In this document: one piece after another, positions 37,802-52,600 of the stretch | Layout: each line of letters opens with the position of its first letter | Position numbering within the stretch: position 1 is the stretch's first letter | Source: Neodontobutis hainanensis | Taxonomy: Eukaryota > Chordata > Actinopteri > Gobiiformes > Odontobutidae | DNA: 64,000 nt | Direction of reading: 5' to 3' | Assembly (NCBI GenBank): GCA_024349245.1 | Contig: JALDNG010000451.1 | Coordinates: 186,001-250,000, forward strand | The notes under the pieces: generated by a model | Databases searched by the model: none | Told to the model about the DNA's origin: nothing | What the model saw: only the letters and a program-made list of their open reading frames with translations | Position numbers and translations under genes: made by a program

Positions 37802-40800
37802 CAATAAAATTTATTCAAAATGATAAGTTTAAAAAATTATTTAAAATAAGTATTCAAAATATATTTCGTGATTTTGCATGTAATCAGGCTTGAAAAATTT
37901 ACGTTTTAACATTCTTAAAATATCATCTAATTGTAATATTCAAAAATTAAATTATAAATTTTCAGTAAATTTCAACAAGAATATTATTGTATGTAAATCA
38001 AATATTTTACAAAATATATGGTTCTTGATTTATTATTTTACTTTGTTTAATATCATGAGCAACGAAGAATTCTAATATATTTATCGTGTTATTCAGATTG
38101 ACATTTTTCTTTCAATGATGAAAATTAAATATTTTCATTTTCATTGGTATTTTTATGTCTTTTGCACTATGATATGAAAAAATGTATCACTTCGAAATAA
38201 AGAGTGCTTCTCATGTACCAGCAAGACAGAATTTATTGAAGAACAGTTGTAGGATAAATAACTATTCGATAGAAAACAGAATTTGTTTTAAATAAATTTC
38301 ACGTTTATAAATCATAGAATATTAGCTAAAGATATTCTATATTAATTTATTACTTTGAAACGTTTTAAATATATTTCGTTTTATTGTTGGACATTTCTTC
38401 ACCTCATCAAAGATTAAAATTAGATTTTACTATGATATTAACACAAATACGCTGTTAAGTTTTATCATTTATAAAATCGCCTTTTTATGACATTGAAGAA
38501 AATGTATATCAGTTCGACTTTTGACTTAAAACAAGTAGATGACAAATTGTGTATTTGGTTCATTTGAGATTTAAATTAAACAATTTAAAAAATAATCTTT
38601 TTTAAACTAATATTTAAATAAACAATTTCTCATACATATCTTTTATTCATGTACTCATTATTTCATATTTCATTATAAATTAATGATTTAATGTTATTTT
38701 AAAATATCAATATTGTTAATTATTTTCTTTTCAATAGAGTACAATTTTCACATAATAGTTGACTTTTGCATTTACTTTTTCATTGTTAGATATATGGGTA
38801 AAATTTTAAACTATTGAAAAAAGTCGCAGGATTTGACTCTAAACTTTTAAAGTATTTCAGATAACTTCGTTAGATTAAATAATTTACTTTGTCAGCAAAA
38901 TATAAACTTTTTTTCGTGTAAAATTTTAAGGCATTGTGTGATGATAATTATTCTTTATAAATCTTAATTTATTTTATTAGACGTTCTAGTTATCTCTATG
39001 AAGATATTTTCTTCCATCTATGTTCATTGTTGTAAAAAAACTAAATTGTATAATAATATAAATATATGTATTTTTATGAATTAAAATATTGATCATATAG
39101 CTTATGTTTCAAATAAAGATTGCTTTTAAAATGATTTATTTATGATTTCATACAACCAGTTTATATTTAAATGTTGATTATCTGTATTTGTTGATTAAAA
39201 AATTCTTATTCATATGTGTGTGTCATACATTATTTTTATATGCAATTCTTCTTCAACCTTTTGTTGAAAAAATTATTTATATAGAGTCTTCCTTCAATGT
39301 CATCGGCTAAATTGAATTAGAACTAAATCGTAAATATTAAGTTAAACAAATAATAAATACAGATTTGAATAAAAAAAAAATATTTGTTTTTGTTCAGCAA
39401 GAAATAGAGAAATATATCAGGATGTATTCTGAATGAATTTTACGTTATTTTAAGTCTTTTTGTAAGTCTCTGAATAAGTGGTTCAGGTGTTACGGGCTTT
39501 ACAACCTTTCAGAACAAACGAACAAGTGTAAAAATAAGATATTAGGATTGATGAGAATCACACCAACTTAAAACCTCACCATCTCATAGACTTAATGATG
39601 CAAGCGTATCTCTGCAGAGATTAGTCGTGTTAGAAATAAAAGATATCAAATTACTCATTAAGAATGCTGATAATAACTCTCGGTGCCCCATCATACTCAC
39701 TGAATACCATTAATAAACAGAGCAAGAATGAAAATTATTTTGTTTGTTGAAGAATTCAAACGTGAATCAACATGAAATATCGGCTGTGGCATGCATTATT
39801 TTATCATTTCACAGTTAACAGGAATAACATTAATCCAAAACAACCATTCTTTCTTAACGAAGTAAATTTTTAGAATACCTATGAGCTAAAATATTTAACA
39901 AATCTATGTAATAAACACAAATTAAAACTATTCTATTTATTATAAAGAACAGTAGAATGAAAAAGATTACTAATTTTGTTTGAAAACTACTTGTTAAAAA
40001 TTCTCATCAATAAGACATGACAGTTGAAATTTATAAGCTGAAATAGTTTTTATTTTTAAATTGGAGACGGCGTGGTACGTCTAGTTTTACTGACTTGCGC
40101 GTGGGAATAATTTTTGTATTTGAATTGGCGCGTAAAATACGAAAAACAAAAATCATTTATCGAAGAGTTATTCTTGAAAGGTAATTATTTAAATGATTAA
40201 TTTTTATAATTTTTAGCGATCTTGCGCTTTTAAAACTGATAAAAATAATATAACTTACTTTATATTCTGCCTAACGTTTTCTAGATATTTAAACTTACAA
40301 AAAGATACATTGGTTTTATTTTCGTGAAAATTATATCTTTTATTGAGGCAGTTGATGACGGTGAGAGTTTTAGTAACAAAGAATTAGATTTTTAAATCTT
40401 AATTTCTGTGTCTTAGATAAAAAACATTAGCCGTGCTCTAATTCTCTCAATTATTCTTAAAATAGTTGTCTCTAAAAAAAGAGGAAAATGAGTTAGCTTA
40501 GATAAACTAGATCATAATAACACTTAAATGACGGCATTAAATTGGCGTGCCAAAATATAACTCTATATACAACATATAGAAATAGAAATCTCTGATATAC
40601 CCCAAAATTAGCTACATTTAAAAAACTGTTCATTAAATTTATAAAGATAAACAAGGTTGAGGACTAGAAGCACAGTATATTAAAAAAAACTGGATTAAAA
40701 TTTTTCGAATGTAAGAAATTAAGTTCAAAGTCGAACAGATACTTTCGATCTATGTTATTTTTGCAAAATTCTATTTATCTTGTTGTCTTATTATATCTTA

Positions 40801-42399
40801 TACGGACATATATCTCAAGTGTACCCTTAATTAGTTTTTTATTAACCAGAGATAATTTATTTTTTGAGTGTTGGATATAAATATTCGGTTTTCAGAAAAT
40901 AAAGAAAAAAATAAGTTTGATAGTTAAAGTAAATTCAAAAAAGTTTGATTGATAAAACACAAAATTCAATGTTATAGGACGAGCATAAACTAAAAATAGT
41001 TGCAGTTTTTGACAGAATAACCATCACGTTAAAAATGAAGTTCAATATGTCAAAATATTCAAGCAAAACTTTGAAAAGTACATAATATTTTTTATAATTA
41101 ACTGCAGAACAATACATTTATCAAACCTTATGAGTGCACTCTTAACATAATTATCAACAGAATAAATTAAAAAGTAATGTAAACATGATAAAATTTACAA
41201 GAAAATATATTAAATATTTGTTTTTAAAGATTCTATATGTAATAACTCACACGAATCAAATGATATCAAAGACAGAACTCCGAAAGTTATTTTTATGTTT
41301 CTTGAGATGGTTTATAACTTACTAAAACAGAATATGTTGAAAACTATCCGAGAATCATTCATGAAGACGATTTAAAAACTTCAATCTGATATTAGCTGAG
41401 AAAGTTTATTTATAAATAAAAACTATTATCCTCAAAAGTTCAAAATATTTTAAAACTATTTTTAAAGGTATATATAAAATTTTTATATCCTCTTTTGCCC
41501 ACTTTTATATGAAGATCATGTTTTCTTCAAACCTATCCAGGCATACTTCTAAGTAGGTTTTAGTGTTTTTTACGTCACTCGGTGTAGCTCTGTCTATAAG
41601 GGTTTCATTTCGGTTTTTTTCTAACGGTAAAAATATATGTTAGTTAATTTTCGATTCTTTTGTTTTACTCCTCTGTCTTGTGTGACTTTTTCTCTGTTAC
41701 GTTATTTACATGAGAATCAACGACGTATCTCGGTTATCGTTAAGACTAAAGATTATGAATATCCATAAATAATCACAAATACTCAGAAAATTCGTGTTAT
41801 TCTTGTCCTTATTCGAGTGTGTACCAGCCCCATTAGTATAGGGTTACATAATCCACGTGTTATTGTATACAGATAATGAAACTGAAGAATACAACGTTAT
41901 ATTTTTATCATTAAAATTATCTAACAGGATCTCGTTTAAACTTTACCTTCGCAATAGAACGTTATATTCAACATTAGAACTGTTTATTCAAATATATTGG
42001 TGGAATTTTAACAATGTACAATGTTTGGAAAAAATGAAATTTAATTTTGATTTTTTTAAATCAAATAAACTGCTAAATGTTCCATTATTAGGTTTAATGA
42101 ACGAAATAAATTTATTTGGCAGCGAATTTATAATATGAATAATCGCAATTATGGCATTGAATTATGAGACTGGAACTATATCAATTTAACAATTTCCTTA
42201 CAGGCGTATATGAAAATAATTAGAATGTTTTAGTTTTTCCCTAGTTTTAAATTATTAAAATGAGTTGTAATTGATGAGTTATTTTTCTTATTAAATGTTG
42301 AAAAAAGGTATTATTTAATTTGATTATGAAAGTTTTTAAGTATTTTTTTGAAGGTATAAATCAGAATATTTTTGTAAATTTATCAATAATTTGAAAATC
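37802..42399. other. A+T-rich intergenic DNA
   Basis: No supported gene was found. A more complex patch at 39,470-39,720 has short minus-strand coding-like pieces (FSEYDGAPRVIISILNE near 39,700) broken by stops. A second patch at 41,500-41,860 precedes a 93-codon frame (41,857-42,138) that lacks an early ATG. Neither has an assignment. Confidence 0.5.
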
Positions 42400-42446
42400 T
42401 AATCACGCGCATTTACGAGAACATCAATATATATACGAAATTTTCA
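42400..42446 (+). other. Conserved block upstream of copy B
   Basis: This matches the block at 23,657-23,710, including TTTACGAGAACATC and TATATATACGAAATTTTC. It is in frame with the downstream open frame but is preceded by an in-frame TGA. It may be an exon start or a TATA-containing promoter. Confidence 0.5.
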
Positions 42447-43617
42447 ATTTGGATTTTTTGAATTTAATTTATCTATCATCTGTAATTTCTCCAGAAGAAA
42501 ATAGAGCTAGAATGCAGACAAAGAGAAATAGATATAATTCAATTATTTATTCTCCTAGATATGCCTCAGGCTCAACCAATCCATCATCAGAAGCTTCAAA
42601 AAGTCAATCTCTTGAAGTGAATTTCTGTAATCGAGAGAAATTAAAAATGGATAATGGTCTTTATCATTTAAGTTTACAAGAATCAAAACCCTTACCGAAA
42701 TACAGTGTTTCTGCACTTAACAGGAAAGTATATAAGAGGAGACATTTTGAAAAAAATAAGATGCATCTCCGTTCATTTCTTATCTATAGACCTAATAGTT
42801 ATAATTTTTATTCAAAAAAAGGTTTCCTAAACTTAAATAATCAGCTGTCTAAAGCAGATAACTATCTTATAAATAAAAATTCGATACAATCCGACGAAAC
42901 AACAGACGCACTCACATGAATCTAATAGAAATCAGGTTGGATCTACAGAAGTGTCAACAGAGTTTGATATAAAGATAAAACCTCGATTATTATCATATAT
43001 TAATCAACAAGAAAAGCGGCATGGTGAGTATCCAGAAGTGCGGCTGTATCAAACTATCGATTCAACAAGCGAAGTTTTAATTGACAGAGATTTTAGTCAT
43101 CTAAGTCGTTGGAGGAGAACTAGGATACCTTTGTTAAAATCTTAAAAGATTTTGATCAGAAGACATTTTCATTTATTTTATCTCAACTATTTCTGATCAA
43201 ACATGAAATTAGATTTTTGTGGAAGTGCTGTTTGATCTCAGTAAAATAGGACATTTTGAAATCGATGTGTTTCATAAGAAAATAAAAAATAAATTTATAA
43301 TGCCTATTAAACTGAAAGACAACTTTTGAGAGTTCGGAGAAGCATTCCAATTTCATTCAAATAATATTAAAATAAATTTAATAATTCACACTTCAAACCC
43401 AAAATTTCAACATTACGTGATGGATCTCATGTCAAATTTAAGTCTTAAAACATTCGCGGTATATTTCTATTCATATAAACAGCTCTGCCAAACAGTATTT
43501 TCAAAAGACGTGAGGGCATGTATCCGGTGCGAAGTATTGATTGATATTTCACACCTTGAAAAATTTAAAGAATTTTATACTGCAATGGGATTAGTATTTT
43601 TAGATTTTTTAATTTGA
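42400..43617 (+). pseudogene. Unknown basic-protein family, copy B (frameshifted)
   Basis: This copy aligns with copy A over its full length. The first part is open from about 42,400 to 42,919 and includes KVYKRRHFEKNKMHLRSFLI and NFYSKKGFLNLNNQ. Relative to copy A it has one extra A in the run at 42,875-42,879, which shifts it into an early stop. The second frame (to 43,145) carries VLIDRDFSHLSRWRRTR. It ends in TAA where copy A continues, and a base is missing near 43,155. At least one more shift follows, and TGA at 43,327-43,329 stands where copy A has CGG. The last frame, 43,417-43,617, keeps LSLKTFAVYFYSYKQLC, RACIRCEVLIDISHLEKF and FYTAMGLVF. The C-terminal C-x-x-C is shared with copy C, while copy A has only the second Cys. 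Function is unknown. Confidence 0.78.
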
Positions 43618-46600
43618 GAACAAAGTAAAAGATAAAGTATTTGAAACATATAAAACAATGTACGAAATATAGATGAGAGTAATTAATTTATTCTTATTAT
43701 TTTTAGATGTAGAAATCTTTCAAGTATATTAATTAAATATCCTAACTTCATTTACTTGTATTTTAATTCCATACTATTTCTCGTTAAGCTGATTCTTAAT
43801 GGATTTTGATAAAAACATGATGGTTTATTGTACATTTTATAGTTTTCACGGTATATAATTATCAACTTTTTTTCCTTATATGTATCAGTATTTTCATGGT
43901 GATTAGTTGTTTAGAGTTAATAAAATTATTAAAAACAATCATTAAAATTTACGTTTAAACTAGAAATTTAATTAGTGTCGGTTTCGACATTCAAAAGAAT
44001 TTTACTGTTTATAATTTCGCAGATGATATATCCACATTTTTAACTTATGAAAATTAAGTATTGAGGCAACACTTTTAAAAAATATTTACTTCTGCGAACT
44101 ATATTTTTTTCATATTTTGATTTTTGTATGCTTTCAAATATTTGTTTAAGAAAATTTAACTAATTTAATAATTTTAATCTCAAGGTTCGAAAAAACATTA
44201 ATAAATTTGGCAAACATATAGGCTTCAATATTTGAATCTACTCATTACTTTGTTTATATTTTCTTTGGAAATAAGCGTGAAATATGTGATTTGATTTCGT
44301 GATATATTTTAACTCCAACTTTTTGAGACAAAAATATGTGATAATAAAATTTCAGTTTTGACTATTTTTCACGATGAATAGTCTTAATCTAGGTCGTTAA
44401 TATTAAAGTCATTGATACTACAATGCATTTTTTAAAATATCAAACCTTGCAAAATTTAAAGGTGCGCTTAATAACTTCGACATTGTTATTCCAGTCATAT
44501 ATCAATAAAAATATCTTTTATTAGTTGTTTATGCGATTCATGAAATCTGTGAGTATTATTCAAAAGAAAATCTAAAGTCACATGTTAACATTTTTTGGTT
44601 TGCAGAAGTGCGTTATTTTAAAACCTATAATTTATTATACATCTTAGAATTAGGGATAAAAATATCAAACAATGCGAATGGTTGGTGACATGTTTTTTGA
44701 CACTTTCATTTTTATACCACTTAAAAATACTAAATTTAACAATTTAAACTTGAAAATTCGTGCTCAGATATTTGGTACCAACGAAAAATAGAAGAATACG
44801 ATCGAGATAGATCAGATCTCAAATAATTAAAAATATTACAAAAATTGAAAAGTAAATCAATGTTTGCACGATAAATAATTATATCTCCGTAACAATCCGA
44901 TTCCTACTTAATCTTCTTGATATTAATTTTTGCAGAGACGTAACAAGTTGACAATAATCAAACATATTACAAAATATATGCATACTGACGGTAATCTAAA
45001 AATTAGAAAGCAAAATTTAAAAAGTTAAAAACACAATTCAATGTAAAAATTAGAAATCGTCATCTGATTATTTTAACAAGACACTATGACTTCTGCAGGA
45101 CTCTGCTCATACATGCAAATGTATTATCGAATAAATAGAAAAGTGTAATTATTTATAAAACTCTAATTAATTTGATGTTTCTCAAATTTATATTTGTGAT
45201 GAAAACATTTTCTGCTTCTTATGGATGTTTTTAAGACTTATTACCTTTGCGTGGATCTTAATGTGATGAAGATATTTATAAGTCATGAAATTAATACAGA
45301 TACAATTTTCAAAATGCTCTTTAAGATATTCTATCAAAAGAAACCTAAGATTTACTGGATAGGATATTTTTTGCATTTTTATCTGTGTTTTGTCTGATCA
45401 ATTTACTTATATATTTTTTCGTACGATAGATTTCTTTTAATATTATTTGATTGGTTAGTATGAGAATTAACCTTATCTTTGACATGTGGAAACTATGATT
45501 TCGCCAAACCTAGAGAATAGAATTCATCCAGCATCATCCCCCTTTAAATGTCAAAGTAATTAAGTGATTAATTATGAAGAAAAGCTGATAAAATTCACCC
45601 AAAAATTTTCAGATTCAACATCAAATGAAAGTATAGTTGAATTTATAACTCTCGAAAATAATTTAAAGAGATAAGATATGAAAATTTTTAATGTAATTTA
45701 CCATATTTATTAACATGTATATCCATACCGAATTTTGATAATTTCTAATCTAAATTTTAATTATTATGATTTTATACCAAAATTATTTCCATTGAATTAA
45801 ATATTTTCAAACAAAAGAAAAATTTTTTTAAGTTAAAAAATTATAAATTACTCTGATTTGTTTTTTATTAAATTCAGTTGTAAGAAAAAAAGTATCGCAT
45901 ATACAATATAATTAAAAAGATTTTATAAATATATGTAAGAGCATGTAGTTTACATTCTATAAAGGCTATCTTTTGAATTCCAATATTCTTCTTTGTTCTT
46001 AAGCAGTGTGTAAATTTTATACTATCTTTCATTCGATAGTTTAAAAATGAGCGTATTGTTGTAATCATGAAGTCAGCTGTTAAAAATTATCTTAATTTTT
46101 AACCAATCGGTATTGCTTAAAATCGTTTGTGATAAAAGTGTAAATTTGATGGGATCAAAAATTATTATCAACTTATTTAAAATTTTTCTGATAATTAACC
46201 ACTTTTAACTGACGAACGATAACTAAGAATAAAAAATGTATAATAAATTTATTTCACGCGACAAACTTACATTTTTCTTACTAATTAGATATAGCCTTGG
46301 TTATAATTGTTCTCACTCTCTAGCACACATAAGGAGTATGACAAATTAAGATTCAAAGGGCTCTTGACTATATATTGTTAGTTTTTCATTTATAATAGAA
46401 TGATGCTGATACAAATTTAAATACGAGTCTTTCTTCTCTATATTCGTCACATTTTTAGCATAAGAGTATTTACCCAATAATTCCCTTTTAATATTTTTGA
46501 GTTCTTCATCATTTTGACAAAGTCGCTTAATGAACAGTGAATTCCGTTTTTTATATTGTATATATTAGTAAATATATGTTATGACAATACATCAACGTTT

Positions 46601-49600
46601 TTTATTTAAATCAATGTTAGCTGTAAAACTTAATGCTCGTTTTGATATCTATAAGAAGTATGAGTTATTTCTTAAAAATATTTAATGTCGCTGATACGGT
46701 AGTTGATAGAATTTCAAATTTAGAGTGCGTGCCGTTCTGAATTATGTAGGCGTTAAACTTCAAAAAAAACCAATTTTCTCCAAATTTCACTGAAAATATT
46801 TTTCGTGATTTATTTGTTGAACAATTATCGCAGAACTTGAGATATATAAAAACACATTTTCTTTTCTTCGTCTTGAAATATAAAATGATATTTTCTTATT
46901 TATAAGACAATGAATTTACCGAAAATTTAAACATGTTCAAACTGTCAACTACATTTAAAATTAGAAATGAAAAGGGGTTTATTTTTTAGAATATGTTAAT
47001 TTGATTAATTTTTGATTTAGATACGCTTAAGTATTATCGTTCTCACCTAAAATTTATATTTTACAATCGATAAATATTATTATGATATTTCTTTAATTTC
47101 TCATCAAATTGAACATAAGTGAGTATTTGATCGAGTTTGGAAATAAGATCTTAATTGATAGCATAAATAACTGTTCATATTCTGATATATTTGTATTTTT
47201 GAAATTTTGTTAATCTTCAATAATTTGGTATTTCCTAAAAATTCGTTCTCCAGCCTTGTCAAATTAAGACAGATATCAAGTTTACATTCCAATGATAATG
47301 GGATAAAACTATTTTAGGAAGCCTTTAAAATAGCAAAATCAAATTTATGTTGTTTTTATTATTTCAAATTTAAATGTATAAGAATGTGGAAATGTTTTTG
47401 TGCGTCAACATGTTGACATGTTTAAAATTCATAAAGTCACATATAATACAAAATATAACACAGATGGAAATTATATATCACATCAGCCTGAGCTCGCCTT
47501 TTTGAAATATGAACGAGTAAGTATACCTCGAAAATAAATCCATGAATCTAAAATCGATCTGTTTGATAATTTGGTTCTTTAATAATTTATAATTTTTCAG
47601 CATTATAAACCAATTTTTTTGAGCTTGCTATATATTTGAGTTTTAGTTTTTCCCTCATATTTTCTGAATGAAAGAGCTTTTTTTCACCAGATATAAATTA
47701 ACTAAATATCTGGTTGAAATACAAACACTCATCAAATTTGCGATACGATAGATTGTAATGATTTTATTTACTTTAAAGGTACCTCATTCATAGTTTGGTT
47801 TAATTCAATACATTTGCAAAGTCTTTGCATATAAACTTATCATATAAATCAATTACATTCTACATATAATCAAAATTATAATTTTGTAACAAGAACTCCT
47901 CAGTAGATTTCAGATATATTTATGTTCATAGTGTAAGAAACTTACCTTTAGAGATCATATGAACTTTTAAACTAATTTTTCAATTTTGTGGTTATTTCGT
48001 GGCGACCATACACAATATGTGAAAAGATATGTAATTTTTAAATTTCCTGGCATCATTAGTGTTATATGTACACGACAATTTATAATATATTAAACATTTT
48101 TGAAAATTAGAAAACTAAAAATTTTAATTCTGTCGTAGATGGATAATTTTCACTTATGTTGAAAAATAGAATAATTGTGTGATCAATGTTATTATTTTGG
48201 AGTCCAAATTAATAAATATTAAATAATATGAGCTCTTTTCGAGTTTGACCTAGAAGAGTTGTTTTGATATATCATAGATTTATTCTAATTATTTTTTATG
48301 TAACTATTTTCGTGGTTAGTCTGTGTAGATGTAGTAGTTAAGACAGTTTTAGAGTTTTAATTTTTTAATTTCATTTTCTTATTTCATGTGATAATTGTTG
48401 TAGCTGATTATAAGTTCTCAACATACTCGTCGTGTTGATGATCTTTGCGGAATTTTTTCTTTTAAACCCATAAATTGTTTCTTATTTTTATGATCATATT
48501 TAAATTGAAATTCCTTAATCGTCATAAAGATGATATACTTGAGGAATTCTTAAATTGTTTGAGCTATTTATCAATTTTGAAATGAATTTGTTTATTCTTG
48601 TAAGAAGGTATACTTTTAAATCATTTGAAAAATGTGTACCTTTCTGGTTCATTTTTGTGTTAATCTGTACCATGGTTTACATTCACTGCATAAGTTCATG
48701 AGAAACGTAAAAAAGATTAGGCACTTCAATAACATACTTTATTGACTTCAAAAATTCAATGACTTTTTAATTTATTGATTGTGTTGTCTCTGGATAAATG
48801 AGTGTCTTAATCATCTATAAAGATTTTCAAAATATTCAACACTCATGCGTAAAATTTATATTTTTGTATTTTTTTTATTAAAGCATGCTCAAACCAATTA
48901 GGAACATCAAAATAAATTATTGGTCCTACCTTTCATTTCATGTTTAAAATTATTTCGTTCAAAACCAGACATTACCTTTTCTTGCGAGAAACTATATATC
49001 ATCCATTGTTCAATCGAAATGTAGGGGTGCTAAAAAACACTTAAGGTTAAAAGAGGGTATAACATAAATATTCAAATTTTCTTTATTTCTCAAAGTTTTT
49101 TACACATTTATCTTCATATATTTTTTGAATTTGGCCTCTAAAATCTTGGGAAAATAAATTTACTTAGATCATTATTTTGATGATTTTATAAAAATATGGA
49201 ATTATCTGTTATTTAATTTTATATGTAAGTTGATTATGTCTTTAAAGACACTGCTATTTCTCGTGTTCTATCCGATTCAATGAAGTTCTCAGTCAATTTT
49301 GACAATTCGATATTTTTGGTTGTGTTGTCGACATTTTTAATGATCCTCCCAATAACAAATCTTTATGTACCCATTTTCTTCTTTTATTTGAGACAGAAAG
49401 GTACCAATCGTGACCCATGAATAATTGTTTTGCCATACTTATAGACTCGTATATTCGCAAGGCGATGGTTATTCATCCATAATTGATGTAAAATTGAGTT
49501 GTATATTATAAGTTGACTTATTTTTTCGACTTTGATTAGCTTCTGCAATTTTAATAAATTCACTTGAGAGAGTTCATCCGTATTTGTGATTTTCATTCTT

Positions 49601-52600
49601 AACCACCAAATAATTAATTGTTTTAATATCATAGAATTCTGTTCACTATTATTATTAGCATGACACCATTTATGAATTTTTTGATTTTCTTAGTTTTTAA
49701 AATATGTTGGAATTATTTTCGGTCCATAACAATCTTCTCTATTTGTGTTGATAAATTAAAACTTTTGATCAGTCTTTCAGCTCAATTTAAACGTTCATTT
49801 GTTTATTTGAACAACTTAAATTTTGTACTTTTCTGGTTTTAACCTCATTTTTTTCAATTTATCACTAATATTTCCTAAATTGCTATTTCTACAATCAAAA
49901 AACAACCTATTAAACGGGTTTGATAAAAATTTGTCAAAAAGTGTTTTCTTAAATAATTAATCTCGAATCATCGGAAATATTTGCAGTAAAATTTCATTAT
50001 ACTTTCACCTATCATGGAAGAAGATTGTTTAAATGCCAAACTCTATTTGTGCATTTCTAGAATTTAAACTCAAAATCGGGTGTTCATTCGTTTGAAATTT
50101 ATTTATAAATGTAATATTTCAAAACCAAACAATTGGTCTAAACATTTCACCATGATATAGTTAATTTATCAGATTTTAAGGTTACGAATAACATTTTTAT
50201 CGAAAACATATAATAATTAAAATGAATCTGAGTTAATTTTAAAAGGAATATGTCTTTTGGTGTAAAAATGATCAATTTAATAATTAATCAAAACACGATA
50301 GTAAAAAAATATTATATTTTAAAATTCGTGAGATTAATCAAGAACGATAAATTTAAGCTACTTTTGTTTAATCCTTTTTGGCATTGCAGAAAAACAACAA
50401 AACCAGTGACCCATGTGAAAGCGTCTTTTCTATACTTGCATTTGGGTAACTATAGGGTTTTGCCTATCAGAGGAAGTAGAGATTGAACTAATCTTGCTAA
50501 TAGAGACGTGTTATGAAGCATTGTTTTTGTTATTGAGTTTAAAATACTTCATGTCTGTGGCATCTTTAAAATGTATAGTTCAAAATGCAACTCGTTTTGA
50601 GTGAAATTTTCACTCAATTTTAAAAGTTTTGAATAGACGTTAAAATTCAAAATCTTCAAAAGTTGCCAATAACGAAACGGTTCAATTTTCTTGGTATTGA
50701 AGAACTAATAATACATCGTAAATTTCTCCAAAAGGTCAGAGAAATGTCATGAAAAATATTTCGGTTACTTTAAATGATCTTTGAAGGATTTATAAATTTT
50801 TCTTCAATGCATGAATCCATCTGAAAGTCGCAGTTTTAGTGAATAAGAATTCGTTGCCAGTTATGGTGCCACGGTTTGAGTCAATCTGAATCAACTTTTC
50901 TTAATTTATATACCGATAAAAAATCATTCTATCCATTAGCCAGAAAATGTTGATTGAAGCAAAAAGTGATGTTATTTTACCATTATAAGAACATTTGTAC
51001 ACGAAACTTGCTGTATCAGAATGTTCATCTTTTACCTCGAATGAATATTATACCCACCCATTCTCCTCCAACGTCCATGGTTCAAAATAAAACCCTGACG
51101 TTTTTGTGAAACTCGTCATTTATATTGTTTTCTGCAATCCAAATAAACAATCATTTAGCTTTATCGGATACGACCTCTTTTTTTCACGTCGTATTGAATT
51201 TCACATGGAAGGTCATCAGCCAACGTTGATAAGATATCTTTTGATTGCTCACGTTATACTCCATTCATTCCATCATTGATTTTAATACTTAACTCTGTAT
51301 TTTGATGTTTATTTTCAGAAATATACTGGTGTTTCTTCGACTATTTTTTTAATAAATATACTTGCCTCATGAGTCTTTTCATAATAAGAAGAAAGGTCTG
51401 CTTCTGACAGTTTAGACCATATTTTTATTATTTTTATTGGGTAATAGTTCAACTTTTAGAATAAAATAAGTATCTTTCGTGACATCTTATTTGAAAATAT
51501 AACTAATTATTCTAGTGCTCTCACGTTCGACGACCACAACATACCTTGCATTGTTATTTTGAAACATTCTATCACAGAAAAATAATAAAAATAAAACATA
51601 ACACAACGTTAGAAATAAAAAATATCTTATATTCTTTCTATTCCCAAAGATACATGTGTTAATATACGTGTGTCGATTTTAAATTTATAAATCGGTTTAT
51701 TTTTGAAATAAGGATGAATGAAATCGCTCCAATCGTTAAAAGTATTTCAGTGTACACACCTTCAGGAGATTTGTTTGTGAACACCAAACAAATTCATTGA
51801 TTCCACACCCTATTAGAACCCAGTTTAAGGCGTCTATAATCTTAGATAACGTATGAGTAGTTCTCCACATATAAGATTAATGGTACATTTAAGAATTTAG
51901 GCAGGTAATAAATGAAGTAAAATCAGTATTTTTGATGATTATAAAAAATCATTAATAACAGAAAATAAACCATAAGAATATTTATTCGAAAAATATATCA
52001 TAATTAGTTCAAACTGTTTTTAACTGAATAATGTTAAAAAATAATCAAGATTCACCAATGTATGAAAATTATAATTAAAATCCAGATTTTTCTTCAATCA
52101 TACCAAACAATAAAGATATTTAGGAAGGAGTGTAAGGTAAAATGGGTGTACTTATGATTAATTAGCGAATTTTGGTTTCAACAATTTTTCAATGAATAAA
52201 AAATTACCTTATAGTATTAAAATGGTTAAAAAACTCGATTATACCATCCAATATATCCTCAATTTAAAATAAAGATATATAAAATAAAAGGATAACAAGT
52301 TTTAAACTATCTAGTGTTGTCTTAAATATTGTTTAACTCGATAAAACGAGATACTGCCTTCGTTAAATCTAGGCTCAATCGTATAAATAACCATTTATCG
52401 ATAATCTTATATCAAACGTGTCAACATATTCACATGAATATTCAAATGTATTTTTTTAAATAAATGTCGGTTTAATGCTATAAACAGTTTGCCTTCAGAG
52501 TTTGTTGAATATTTTTGTTTGTTCCCGATGTTTGCCAACTTGAGAAGACTCTAAATATAATTCAAGAATAATAAATTTTAAATAATTTCTATTTTATTTC

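Noticed and set aside
39485..39500. GGTTCAGGTG resembling a polymerase III B box or SINE head
   Set aside because: No A box at the right distance and no tRNA-like fold.
41857..42138. 93-codon plus-strand open frame just upstream of copy B
   Set aside because: It starts at GTG with no early ATG, has no counterpart upstream of copies A or C, and shows no recognisable motif. Length alone is not enough here.
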